Shown piece after piece: positions 15,545 through 24,233 of a stretch of DNA of 54,554 nt. The number at the start of each line of letters is the position of its first letter. Positions within the stretch are counted from its first letter, which is position 1. Source of the DNA: an uncultured Chthonomonas sp. (GTDB lineage Bacteria; Armatimonadota; Chthonomonadetes; Chthonomonadales; CAJBBX01); assembly GCA_903951425.1 (NCBI GenBank), contig CAJBBX010000002.1:1-54554 (forward strand), in the 5' to 3' direction. The translations under genes and the position numbers were made by a program. The notes below the pieces were generated by a model. It was not told where the DNA came from, ran no database searches, and saw only the letters and a list, made by a program, of their open reading frames with translations.

Positions 15545-17574
15545 TCGGCGCCGCGGCCATGCAGGGGTTTGCCGCGCTACTTGCCTGCCTCTGCGCATCG
15601 GCCGCGCCGGCCGCCGTCGATGCTCCCGTATGGCCCGGCAAGGGCTGGTCATGGAGAAGCCCCGAGGAGCTGGGCCTGAGCCGCGCCAAGCTCGACACCC
15701 TGCGCGATCTGGTCGGAGGGCGGGGATGCGTGGTGCGCGGCGGCTGCATGGCCTACTCCTGGGGCGACCAGTCGCAGAGCGCCGACGTGGCCTCAGCCGT
15801 GAAGCCCGTCATCAGCACGCTGCTGCTCATGGCCGTTCAGGAGGGCAAGCTCCGCGGCGCCGATGCGCCCGTGGCCGACTTCGAGCCCGGCCTGCGCTCG
15901 CTCAACGCCGGCAAGGACGCCCGCATCACCTGGCGCCACCTGGCCTCGCAGACCTCGGGCTACGGGCTCGCCGAGGCGCCCGGCGCCGCATGGGCCTACA
16001 ACGACAGCGCGCTGGCCCTCTACTTCGACACGCTCATGCGGAAGGTGTTCGCCGTGCCCGCCGACGAGGTCCTCCGGCCTCGGCTCGCGGAGCCGCTGGG
16101 CTTCGAGGACCGCTGCACCTTCTCGGCCTTCGGCCGGGAGGACCGCCTCGGACGGCTGGCGATCTCGGTGCGCGACTTCGCCCGCTTCGGCCTCTTCATC
16201 CTGCGCGGCGGCAAGTGGCAGGGCAGGCAGCTGCTGCGCCCGTCTCTGCTTCGAATGTCGCTGGAGAGCCCCGTCCCCGCCGCGCTTCCGCGGTCGGCCG
16301 GCATCGAGGCGCCCATGCTGCCCGGCCAACGCTCCCTGGGCGGCGGCAAGAACCAGACCCCCACGGGGCCGGGCTGTTACAGCTTCAACTGGTGGATCAA
16401 CCGCACGGACGCCGCGGGTCACCGCCTCTACCGCGACCTTCCGCCCGACCTGGTCCTGGCATCCGGCCATGGCGGTGTGCGGAACCTTTGGATCGTCCCG
16501 AGCCTCGACCTCATCGTCAGTTGGAACGACGCCGACGTGCGCGACCACGACGACTCGCCGTCTAACCCCAACACACGGGCCAACCAGGCCGCCCGGCTCA
16601 TCGCACAGTCCGTGGTGGGTCCTGTCGCCACGCCCGCCGCACCGCAGCGCACGCGCGTCTCCATTCAGGGCGGCCAGTGGCGGATCAACGGCGCGACGAC
16701 CTACCTCAGCGCCCCGGCCCAGGGGCTTCTGCTCAATGTCCGCATGGTGAACGCCACCTACGAGGACCGAAACAGGCCCGGATGGGAGCGAGAGGCCGAG
16801 GCCAACACCGACGCCTTCATCGCGAAGGTCCCTGAATACGTGGCTACCGGCGTGCGCGCCATCACCCTCAACCTGCAGGGCGGTGCGCCGGGCTATGAGG
16901 GCGCCCACAACTCCGCCTACGAGCCCGACGGCACGCTGCGTCGGGAGTACCTGGGCCGCGTGGAGCGCGTGATCGAGGCCTGCGACCGGGCCGGAGCCGC
17001 GGTCATCCTCGGCTGCTTCTACCAGCGGCAGGATCAGCGCCTCCGTGACGAAGCAGCTGTGCGCCGCGCCGTCGTCGAGGTCGCCCGCCGGCTCAAGCGC
17101 CTCGGGCGCGGCAACGTGCTGCTGGAGATCGCCAACGAGTACGGCCACAGCGGCTTCGACCACCCGATCCTCCGCTCGGCAGATGGGCAGGTCGAGCTGA
17201 TGCAGGCCGCACGGGCCGCCTGTCCCGGCCTACTCGTCTCCACCAGCGGGCAGGGCGACGGCGCTCTGGGCGAGCGGGTGGCGCGTGCGTCGGACTTCAT
17301 CCTCATCCATCTGAACGGCACGCCCGCATCGGCCATCCCGTCGAAGGTGCGGCCGCTGCTTCGCTTCGGCAAGCCGGTGGTCTGCAACGAGGACCAGAAA
17401 GTGGGCGCCGCCGGCGCCGAGGCCCTCTCCGCCTGCGTGGCGGCGGGCGCCTCCTGGGGCCTGATGGCCGAGGCAGTCAACCAGCGCCACCCCTTCCGCT
17501 TCACCGGCGCCGCCGACGACCCGGCAGTATACGCCCGCATGCGTGCGCTGACGACGCCGGGCGAAGGGAGATGA
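15535..17574 (+). CDS. Secreted serine beta-lactamase-fold / GH-A glycosidase-like fusion protein
   Basis: A 679-residue protein with two enzyme domains. The signal peptide spans about residues 1-27. Residues 35-360 form a class C beta-lactamase/esterase-type domain: SAVK (Ser87 to Lys90, SxxK), AYND (Tyr155, in the place of YxN) and HGG (312-314, in the place of KTG). Residues 380-675 look like a clan GH-A TIM barrel: IANEYGH with Asn534-Glu535 as likely acid/base and VVCNED with Glu619 as likely nucleophile. An esterase joined to a glycosidase would suit acylated glycans; this is inference. ATG 15535 overlaps the ADH stop; ATG 15559 is an alternative. No stop or frame change separates the domains. 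The next gene starts at its stop. Confidence 0.88.
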   Translation: MLVIGAAAMQGFAALLACLCASAAPAAVDAPVWPGKGWSWRSPEELGLSRAKLDTLRDLVGGRGCVVRGGCMAYSWGDQSQSADVASAVKPVISTLLLMAVQEGKLRGADAPVADFEPGLRSLNAGKDARITWRHLASQTSGYGLAEAPGAAWAYNDSALALYFDTLMRKVFAVPADEVLRPRLAEPLGFEDRCTFSAFGREDRLGRLAISVRDFARFGLFILRGGKWQGRQLLRPSLLRMSLESPVPAALPRSAGIEAPMLPGQRSLGGGKNQTPTGPGCYSFNWWINRTDAAGHRLYRDLPPDLVLASGHGGVRNLWIVPSLDLIVSWNDADVRDHDDSPSNPNTRANQAARLIAQSVVGPVATPAAPQRTRVSIQGGQWRINGATTYLSAPAQGLLLNVRMVNATYEDRNRPGWEREAEANTDAFIAKVPEYVATGVRAITLNLQGGAPGYEGAHNSAYEPDGTLRREYLGRVERVIEACDRAGAAVILGCFYQRQDQRLRDEAAVRRAVVEVARRLKRLGRGNVLLEIANEYGHSGFDHPILRSADGQVELMQAARAACPGLLVSTSGQGDGALGERVARASDFILIHLNGTPASAIPSKVRPLLRFGKPVVCNEDQKVGAAGAEALSACVAAGASWGLMAEAVNQRHPFRFTGAADDPAVYARMRALTTPGEGR

Positions 17575-17576
17575 CC

Positions 17577-18614
17577 ATGCGATGTCTTGTACTGGCCGTT
17601 CTGTTCTTGGCCGCCGCCTGCGCCTCGGCCGCGCCACAGGCAAAGCCATACCGGCCCGAGGTCTGGCTCTGCACGGCCTCGGCCGAGGAGCTGCTGAAGC
17701 AGGCCGAGTGGCCCACGGTGCGCCGCGGCATCACCGGCATCAAGCTCTACGTGGGCCTGCTGCACGAGCCCAAGCCCGGAGTGCTGGAGAAGTTGGTCAA
17801 ACTGGTGAAGGAGAACCGCCTGCAGGTGGCCGTGGAGCTGGGCTGCTGCCTGGACTTCGGGCCCATGGACGAGACCAACGGCGAGTGGTCGGCACGATCG
17901 GAGACCACCGCGCTGGACCGCTGGTACGCCGCAGGCGGCAGGGTGGACTACCTCGACCTGGACGGCCCGGTTCGCCGCCTCCTCTTCCCGGAGAACCGCA
18001 GCGACGGCAAGTGCTTCACCTCCATGGACGCCGCCGCCGACCAGGTCGTGCGGTCGGTGCAGTACTTTCGTCGGGCGCACCCCAACATGCGGTACTGGCA
18101 CCTGACCAACTTCCCCAACTGGGGCTACCTGGGCGATGTCTCCTACCATGCCCGCGGGCCCAAGCGGCAGGACTACGGCGAGTACGATGACGCGCATCGC
18201 ATCGTGGCGAACAAGCTACGTGCGGCGGGCATCCCGCTGGCGGGAGTCACCATCGACAACCCCTACGACTACCTGATCGGCGAGCGGCCCTCCGTGAACC
18301 TGAAGCCGGCCACCGTCGTGAACTGGGTCAAGCGCGTGCGGGCCTACGAGGACCGCTGCCGCACCGAGCGGCTGGAGGTGAACCTGATCGTCAACTCCGA
18401 GCGCGGCGGCAACACGTCGGATGACCTGTTCGCCAAGGAGACGCTGGCCATGGTGGATACCTATATGAAGGCCGGCGGACGCCCCACGCGCTGGATCGTG
18501 CAGGGCTGGTACGCCTGCCCCAAGGTGATCGTCCCCGAGACCGACCCAACAACCCTGACCGGGCTGGTCAAGGGGGTCATCGAGCGGGTCCGCGGCGGCG
18601 CGCCGCGTCGGTAG
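17577..18614 (+). CDS. Secreted TIM-barrel-like hypothetical protein
   Basis: A 345-residue protein with a signal peptide of about 19 residues (RCLVLAVLFLAAACASAA). Alternating strands and helices (GITGIKLYVGL, LQVAVELGCCLDFG, VDYLDLDGPVRRLLFP, MRYWHLTNFPNWGYLG, LAGVTIDNPYDY, LEVNLIVNSERGG) suggest a beta/alpha barrel. I do not recognise the family. ATG 17577 is preferred over ATG 17571 because AAGGGAG (17564-17570) is then 6 nt away; 17571 would overlap the previous stop as ATGA. It is the last gene of the ADH-fusion operon and is followed by a hairpin shared with the convergent HEAT gene. Confidence 0.82.
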   Translation: MRCLVLAVLFLAAACASAAPQAKPYRPEVWLCTASAEELLKQAEWPTVRRGITGIKLYVGLLHEPKPGVLEKLVKLVKENRLQVAVELGCCLDFGPMDETNGEWSARSETTALDRWYAAGGRVDYLDLDGPVRRLLFPENRSDGKCFTSMDAAADQVVRSVQYFRRAHPNMRYWHLTNFPNWGYLGDVSYHARGPKRQDYGEYDDAHRIVANKLRAAGIPLAGVTIDNPYDYLIGERPSVNLKPATVVNWVKRVRAYEDRCRTERLEVNLIVNSERGGNTSDDLFAKETLAMVDTYMKAGGRPTRWIVQGWYACPKVIVPETDPTTLTGLVKGVIERVRGGAPRR

Positions 18615-18629
18615 CGGGGCGCAGACGAA

Positions 18630-18671
18630 GGCCGGGCAGGAGGGAGCGCACACCCCCTCGCCTGCCCGGCC
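18630..18671. terminator. Candidate bidirectional terminator between convergent genes
   Basis: GGCCGGGCAGG (18630-18640) pairs perfectly with CCTGCCCGGCC (18661-18671), an 11-bp stem with a 20-nt loop, followed by GTTCTT on the plus strand. It fills the 67-bp gap between two convergent stops, which fits a shared terminator. Confidence 0.6.
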
Positions 18672-18681
18672 GTTCTTGCGA

Positions 18682-20697
18682 CTACGGCTGGATCAGCTTG
18701 CGTGCGCGGTCCCGAAGGCCGCCGTCCTGCGCCTTGGCCACGATCTTCTCCAGCGCGGCGCGGGTGACAGGTCCGCTGACGGCGCCGTTACCGGAGGCCA
18801 GCTTGATCACCGTGTCGGCCGCCTCGGCGAAGAGGGCCTCGTCGTCCAGCGCCTCGGCCGCCAAGTCCATCGCGCCTGCCGTCCGGCAGCCGGCGAGGAC
18901 GCCCAGGGCCATCTTCTTCTCGTCGGGCCGCTCGGCCATGGCGTAGGCCTGGGCCAGGTCGGCCACGCGCTCGGCGGCGTCGACCTTCTTCTCGCCGATC
19001 AGGCGGATGCAGCCACGCAGGGCGCGCACGCGGAGCGACCGGCTCTCCTCGGACTTGGCGAGGCCGAGTAGCGTCGGCAAGGCTTCGGACCCGCTCCACC
19101 GGTCGGCCAGCGCCACCACGGCCGCGCGCCGGACCTCGGCGTCGGACGAGCCGGCGCCCTTGGTGAGCTCGGCCAATGCGGCGACGCCGCCGATCTCGGC
19201 CATGACGCTGAGCAGCGCGCCCTTGGCCTGCGGCGACGCGCCTCCCACCGCCCCCAGGATCGGGGCGAGTGCGGCCTCACGGTCCGATGTGCGGCCGGCT
19301 GCGGCAGCCAGTGCGTCCTGCGCGCTCTGCCGCACGTCGTCGTCCTGCGTAGCGGTGACGATGCCCACCATGCCCTGAAGCTGCCCGGCGGACGCGATCG
19401 GCGCGAGGGCCCGGAGCGCGGCCACGGCGGCGCCCGTGTCAGTGCCCTTGGCGTTCGCCATGAGTGTCGGGACCGCGCGGGGCCCATCACGCTCGGCGAT
19501 GATGCCGGCCAGCGCGGCCTTCACGTCTGCGGCGCCCGAGCCTGCCAGCTTGTCGATGGCGTCCGCGGCAGCGGCGCCCTTGGCCTGGCGGAGCCACTCC
19601 GCGGCCATGCGCTTGTCGTTTCCTGAGCCCGAAGCGGCCAGTTGGGCCACCGGCGCGGCCGCTCGCTCGGGATCGAGCAGGATGGCGGCGCGGATGGCTG
19701 CGGTGCGCACGTTCTGGTCCGATGACTTCAGCTGGGCCAGCGCGGCGTTGGCGGCGGCCGCATCGCCTCGGGTCCCCAGGGCGGCCAGCAGGGCGACGGC
19801 GGTATCAGGCGTCACCGTAGCGGCGGCGGCGGCGTAGCGCTTGACGGCGTCTGGCCGGCGCACGGTCGCGGCCAGTTCGGCGGCAACGATCTGGAGGTAG
19901 GGCGACGATCCCTTGAGGGTCGCCAGAGCCGCGGCCAAGCCCTCGGGAGCGCCCGAACCGGCCAGCAGGCAAAGCGCCTCGCCGCGGACCGGCTCAGGCG
20001 CGGCCTTCGATGCCAGCACCTTGGAGGCAAGCGCCAGGCCGATCTTCGGCTGCTTGCCGGCGAGGGCCGATCGGGCGGCGGCGACCATGCCGTGCCAGCC
20101 GGGCAGCCCCTTGGCGGGCAACGCGTTCAGCGCGGCGGCGGCCTGTGGCGTGGCGATCCTGGCCAGGGCTGCCACGGCGGCCTGCGCCAGGTTCGCATCG
20201 GCGCTCTTGGCCAGGCCGGTGAGGGCTCCGACGGCGAGCGGGTCCTGGCGGTTGCCGACCGAGTTGATCACGCCGACCAGCGCCGGGCCCTTCAGCTTGG
20301 CCAGACTGGAGCGCAATGCCGCGCCCGCCTCGGGCGCCGGGCAGCGCTCCAGGGCGTAGCGGGCCACGTCGCCCAGCTTCCCGTCGGGCAGTAGCGAGGC
20401 CAGCGCGGGCACGGAGCGGGCGGTGCCGACCATCCAGAGGATGCGGCACACCTCCTGCTTGCCGGCAAACCCGGCGGCGGGGTCCTTCAGCGCAGCCGCC
20501 AGCTTGGCCTCGATGGCGGCCATCTGGGCGGGCTTGCCCTGCGCGGCCTTCACTGACTTCTCGATGGCGGCCACGGAGGTCCGGTTCTGGCCGTCGTACC
20601 GGGCCAGGCCTGCGTACGGGTCGTCCTGGGCCAGTGCGGCGGGCGTCAGGGCAGCCAGGGCCGCTACGGCGCAAGCGATGCGGATCGCTCGGGTCAT
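18682..20697 (-). CDS. Secreted HEAT-repeat protein
   Basis: A 671-residue protein starting at ATG 20697, with AAGGAG 6 nt upstream; an in-frame ATG at 20715 has no such site. The signal peptide spans about residues 1-23 (TPAALAQ). The rest is many Ala/Leu-rich helical pairs of about 30-37 residues, for example VPALASLLPDGKLGDVARYALERC and EVRRAAVVALADRWSGSEALPTLLGLAKS, typical of HEAT/PBS-lyase repeats. Such solenoids bind proteins; no enzyme motif is visible. It lies 28 bp downstream of a Tat MocA gene, the same order seen at 35598-36884 with 35117-35584. It is the last gene of the leftward block. Confidence 0.88.
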   Translation of the reverse strand: MTRAIRIACAVAALAALTPAALAQDDPYAGLARYDGQNRTSVAAIEKSVKAAQGKPAQMAAIEAKLAAALKDPAAGFAGKQEVCRILWMVGTARSVPALASLLPDGKLGDVARYALERCPAPEAGAALRSSLAKLKGPALVGVINSVGNRQDPLAVGALTGLAKSADANLAQAAVAALARIATPQAAAALNALPAKGLPGWHGMVAAARSALAGKQPKIGLALASKVLASKAAPEPVRGEALCLLAGSGAPEGLAAALATLKGSSPYLQIVAAELAATVRRPDAVKRYAAAAATVTPDTAVALLAALGTRGDAAAANAALAQLKSSDQNVRTAAIRAAILLDPERAAAPVAQLAASGSGNDKRMAAEWLRQAKGAAAADAIDKLAGSGAADVKAALAGIIAERDGPRAVPTLMANAKGTDTGAAVAALRALAPIASAGQLQGMVGIVTATQDDDVRQSAQDALAAAAGRTSDREAALAPILGAVGGASPQAKGALLSVMAEIGGVAALAELTKGAGSSDAEVRRAAVVALADRWSGSEALPTLLGLAKSEESRSLRVRALRGCIRLIGEKKVDAAERVADLAQAYAMAERPDEKKMALGVLAGCRTAGAMDLAAEALDDEALFAEAADTVIKLASGNGAVSGPVTRAALEKIVAKAQDGGLRDRARKLIQP

Positions 20698-20725
20698 CTC
20701 GTATCTCCTTCTCATCGCGGTCCGC

Positions 20726-22030
20726 CTACAGCCGCCACGGCGAGCGCATGGGCGTGCGGAGCATGCGGTTCGCTGTGGCGTCGTTCTGGAAGCGCTCGGT
20801 CACCGGGTCGAACTTCAGCTTGCGGCCCAGCAGCATGGCGATCTGACCCAGGTGGCCGATGGAGGCCGACCGGTGTGCTGTCTCGGCGGGCGTGGTGGTC
20901 TGCTGCCGGCTCTTCACGCAGTCGAGGAACTCGCGGTGGTGGCCGGGGCTACGGAAGAGGTTGGTCTCGTCCGGCCCGATCCGCTCCTGCAGCAGCGACT
21001 TCGGCTGGGCCTCAAGCCCGCCGCGGTCGACCCAGACCCAGTTGCCGTTCTCACCGATCCAGCGGGTGCCGCCGCGGATGCCCTTGTTGCCGCCGTTGGC
21101 CAGGTGCATCTCCACGCCGCCCTTGTACTTGCAGACGAAGTAGTAGGTGGTGGCCGCGTCCCAGATGCCCTGGTCGGGGTACTGGCCCGTGCCCTCGATC
21201 TCGACGGGCCCGGTGTGGTCCCAGCCCATGCCCCAGTGGGCGATGTCGCCGTGGTGGCCGATCCAGTCCATCATCTGGCCGCCGCCGTAGTCGAGCTGCC
21301 AGCGCCAGTTCCAATGCGTCCGCTGGTCGCAGTAGGGCGCCCAGCGGGAGGGGCCCACCCAGAAGTCGTAGTCCAACTCCGGCGGGGCGTCCTTGAACTG
21401 CGTGGGGCCGCAGCCGCCGCCAGTGGGCAGGCCGACCTCGATGCGGACGACCTTGCCGATGCGCCCGTTGCGCACCAGCTCGCAGGCGGTGCGGAAGTGC
21501 CCCTGGGAACGCTGCCAGCTGCCGGTCTGCCAGATCCGACCGTTGCGCTTCTGGGCGTCGGCCATGTCGCGGCCCTCGAGGAGGCAGTGGGAGATGGGCT
21601 TCTCGCCGTAGACGTCGTAGCCGGCGTTCAGTGCCGCGATGGCGGGGATGGCGTGCCAGTGGTCGGGCGTGGCCAGCGAGATGGCGTCCAGGTCCTTCCG
21701 CGCCAGCAAGTCGCGGAAGTCGGCGTAGGCGCCGCAGCCTTGGTTGTTGTAGTGGCGGTTGACGGCGTCGCGGGCGCCGTTGAGGTGGTTCCGATCCACG
21801 TCGCAGACGGCCACTACCTGCGTGTCGCTCTGTCCCAGGAAGCCGCCCATGTTGCCGTTGCCCTGGCCGCCCATGCCGATGCAGCCCATGACGATCCGGT
21901 TGCTGGGCGCCGGCCGGCCACCGAGCCCCAGCGCCGAGGCGGGCACGATGCTGAAGAGCGCGGCGCCCGCGCCGGTCCGAAGGGCGCCCGCCATCACGTC
22001 GCGGCGGCTCAGGCCTTGTTCGTTGTCCAT
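20726..22030 (-). CDS. Tat-exported Gfo/Idh/MocA family oxidoreductase
   Basis: A 434-residue protein with a Tat signal (LSRRDVMAG, Arg9-Arg10). The dinucleotide-binding GCIGMGGQG is followed by TPDHWHA and GEKPISH, the MocA family catalytic-Lys region. The C-terminal domain has the DYDFWVGPS and FLDCVKSR motifs common to exported members, and the protein ends MRSPWRL. It probably acts on sugars or glycosides in the cell envelope with a bound NAD(P); the substrate is unknown. GGAGGAG precedes ATG 22030. The HEAT protein follows 28 bp downstream and the ADP-ribosylglycohydrolase-like gene lies 76 bp upstream. Confidence 0.93.
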   Translation of the reverse strand: MDNEQGLSRRDVMAGALRTGAGAALFSIVPASALGLGGRPAPSNRIVMGCIGMGGQGNGNMGGFLGQSDTQVVAVCDVDRNHLNGARDAVNRHYNNQGCGAYADFRDLLARKDLDAISLATPDHWHAIPAIAALNAGYDVYGEKPISHCLLEGRDMADAQKRNGRIWQTGSWQRSQGHFRTACELVRNGRIGKVVRIEVGLPTGGGCGPTQFKDAPPELDYDFWVGPSRWAPYCDQRTHWNWRWQLDYGGGQMMDWIGHHGDIAHWGMGWDHTGPVEIEGTGQYPDQGIWDAATTYYFVCKYKGGVEMHLANGGNKGIRGGTRWIGENGNWVWVDRGGLEAQPKSLLQERIGPDETNLFRSPGHHREFLDCVKSRQQTTTPAETAHRSASIGHLGQIAMLLGRKLKFDPVTERFQNDATANRMLRTPMRSPWRL

Positions 22031-22106
22031 GCAGTCTCCTCCAGATGGCCGAACCGTCCGGCCCGTTGTAAAGGCGTCGCGGCAACGTGCGCGGCGCCGG
22101 TCATCC

Positions 22107-24212
22107 TTACCAGTGTGCGGTCGACAGCGAAATCAGCGGGTCGCCGTCGGGTCCCAGGAACATGAGGACCAGGCGGTAGGGCTCGTCGCACCGCACGGCC
22201 TTCAACAGCAGGGGCGTATCGCCCGCGGGCAGCTTCAGGCTCGCGCCGGGCCCGCCCGACCAGGTGGGCCGGCAGGCCTGATGGCTGTGGACCTGGAAGA
22301 CGAGGCGGCCCGCCACCCAGACCTTCGCGCCGTCGTTGGTGTGGACCACCAGCCGCGTCTCCACCGCCGCGGGCACGCGAAGCACGAGCCGCGCATAGGC
22401 GACGCCGGGAGCGCCCCTGAAGTAGGCCTCCTCCAGCGGCAGTTCGGAGCCGGGGACCTGCAGCCGCGTCCAGCCGACCAACCCGCCCGCCCGGCTCAGG
22501 TAGGTCTCCTCGAGGCCCTGCTTGTCCTCCACCTCGTACCGCTTCTCGTAGCCCTCGCGCAGGGGCGAAGGGAGCGCGCCCACGGCCCACCAGCAGGCCC
22601 CGGAGGGCGCGGCGACGGCGCAGGTGTGGGGCTTGCCCTCGTCTGGCGTGAGGGTGACCGTCAGAGAGGTCACCGGCGGCATGGCGGCTGTGGCGGGGGC
22701 TCGAAGCACGAAGCCCAGCCGGGCGGCGCGGCCCGGTGGCAGGTCCTGCCGGGCGCCCTGCGCGCCGGGAACGTGCACCTCCCAACCCGCCGGCGCGGTC
22801 AGGGAGATGGAGCCTATGAAGCGTAGCGCCGACAGGTTGCGCACCTCCAGCATGAGCGTGACCGGAACGCCGGGGTAGAGCGCGGGGCCGCGTTCGCCGA
22901 AGTCTGCCGCGATCTCGAACTCGCCGGCCCGGTGGATCGACGCCGTACCCAACTCCTCCGGATGTGTGGCGGCAAAGCCGGGATCTAGCGCAGGCACGGT
23001 GACCACGGGCGGGACGGCCACGATCGGCGGCACAGCCACAACCGGCGCCGCAATGACTTCGGCTGGCGGAACAGCGGCATCCGGCGCCTCAGCAGCCGGT
23101 TCGACGCCTGCATCAGCCTCCGGCCCAGCCTCAGTAAGCGGTGCATCAGCGATATCAGGAAGGACGGGCGCCACGGGCTCGGGGGCAGCCGCCGCGACCG
23201 CCGTCACCTCCTCACCTCCTCCCGCCTCCTCACCTCCTCGCGCCGAAGGCGCCGGCGGCACGGCCACCACAGCGACGCACCTCTCCGCCAGCGCGTCAGG
23301 CGAGTGGCCGTCGCCATCGGAGCGGAGGCCCCAGCCCACCGGTAGCGCCTCGCCCAGCGAGGCGACCCACACGGCGGGGAGGCCCGCCGTCCCCAGCGAG
23401 GCTCCCAGCAGCGCTCCCGCCAGCACACTGTTGGGCATGGCGGCCCGCGCCAGCGCCACCACGGTCGCCAGTTGCGCGGCCGGTCCGCCGGGGCGGCTCA
23501 GGCCCAGGGCAACGAAGCCGAGGTTGATGCCCGCGTCGGCCAGATCGGCGTCGCCCATGCCCTGCAGCAGGGCGCCTCGGGCGGTGGCCAGTGAGCCCTC
23601 GGCGGGACCTGCCGCCAGTCCCAGCCGCAGGCCGAGCCGGACGCGCGAGGCCGGGGGCAGGGCGTCGATTGCGAAGCGGATGCACCTCAGCGGATCGGCG
23701 CCGGTCATGGCCAGGGAGACCACCATGGCTGCGGCCCCGGCGGCCTCGATGCCCTGCCCGGCGTGGTCGATGGTGGCGTCGCGCCGGGCCAGCCACGCGG
23801 CGGTCTGGGGCGCTCCCGGCACCACCATACCCCAGAGGGCTGCCCTGCCCGCGGCGGCCACGCCGTTGGCGCAGGGGTTCCAGAAGTGGCCCGACGCCGG
23901 CGGCCTCAGCCCGCGCAACAGGTTGCTCCGCGCCGCTCCGAAGGCGTCCCAACGATACGTGAGGCCCTCCAGCCGAGCCTCGGCCAGCGCCGCCGGGCTG
24001 AGCGCGCCCTGGGCCGCCTCCAGCGCCCGAAGGCTCAGGCGCATGGCGTCGACGCAGGCGGAGGCGTGGGCGGCGACCATGGGCGAGGCGGGCTCGGGTA
24101 GCGGCTGGATATCTCCCTCGCCGTCGGCTGCGGCCGCCAGCGACCCGCCCATAGCGGCGCCGATCCAGGCGGCCTTGCATCGGTCTCGGATCTCATCCAT
24201 GGGTCGGGTCAT
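22107..24212 (-). CDS. Degenerate ADP-ribosylglycohydrolase-like protein with Ig-like and C-terminal beta domains
   Basis: A 701-residue protein. ATG 24212 has GGAG 6 nt upstream; ATG 24222-24224 is an alternative start. Residues 1 to about 300 are all-helical and resemble ADP-ribosylglycohydrolases (GAAMGGSLAAA near the start, then DATIDHAGQGIEAAGAAAM, then NSVLAGALLGASLG near the end). The Asp residues that bind Mg in active enzymes (GDALG, TDD and DxDT positions) are replaced, so catalysis is doubtful. A long Pro/Ala/Val linker follows (about 310-400), then an Ig-like domain (YPGVPVTLMLEVRNLS) and a C-terminal beta domain (VVHTNDGAKVWVAGR, PA14-like in feel). No signal peptide is seen. It is 10-22 bp from the MFS gene, so in the same operon. 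Function unknown. Confidence 0.8.
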   Translation of the reverse strand: MTRPMDEIRDRCKAAWIGAAMGGSLAAAADGEGDIQPLPEPASPMVAAHASACVDAMRLSLRALEAAQGALSPAALAEARLEGLTYRWDAFGAARSNLLRGLRPPASGHFWNPCANGVAAAGRAALWGMVVPGAPQTAAWLARRDATIDHAGQGIEAAGAAAMVVSLAMTGADPLRCIRFAIDALPPASRVRLGLRLGLAAGPAEGSLATARGALLQGMGDADLADAGINLGFVALGLSRPGGPAAQLATVVALARAAMPNSVLAGALLGASLGTAGLPAVWVASLGEALPVGWGLRSDGDGHSPDALAERCVAVVAVPPAPSARGGEEAGGGEEVTAVAAAAPEPVAPVLPDIADAPLTEAGPEADAGVEPAAEAPDAAVPPAEVIAAPVVAVPPIVAVPPVVTVPALDPGFAATHPEELGTASIHRAGEFEIAADFGERGPALYPGVPVTLMLEVRNLSALRFIGSISLTAPAGWEVHVPGAQGARQDLPPGRAARLGFVLRAPATAAMPPVTSLTVTLTPDEGKPHTCAVAAPSGACWWAVGALPSPLREGYEKRYEVEDKQGLEETYLSRAGGLVGWTRLQVPGSELPLEEAYFRGAPGVAYARLVLRVPAAVETRLVVHTNDGAKVWVAGRLVFQVHSHQACRPTWSGGPGASLKLPAGDTPLLLKAVRCDEPYRLVLMFLGPDGDPLISLSTAHW

Positions 24213-24233
24213 ATTTGGCTCCATCCTTGCCGG

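Noticed and set aside
15793-17163. Minus-strand open frame of 456 codons opposite the fusion enzyme
   Set aside because: Antisense shadow; the plus-strand frame has two sets of catalytic motifs.
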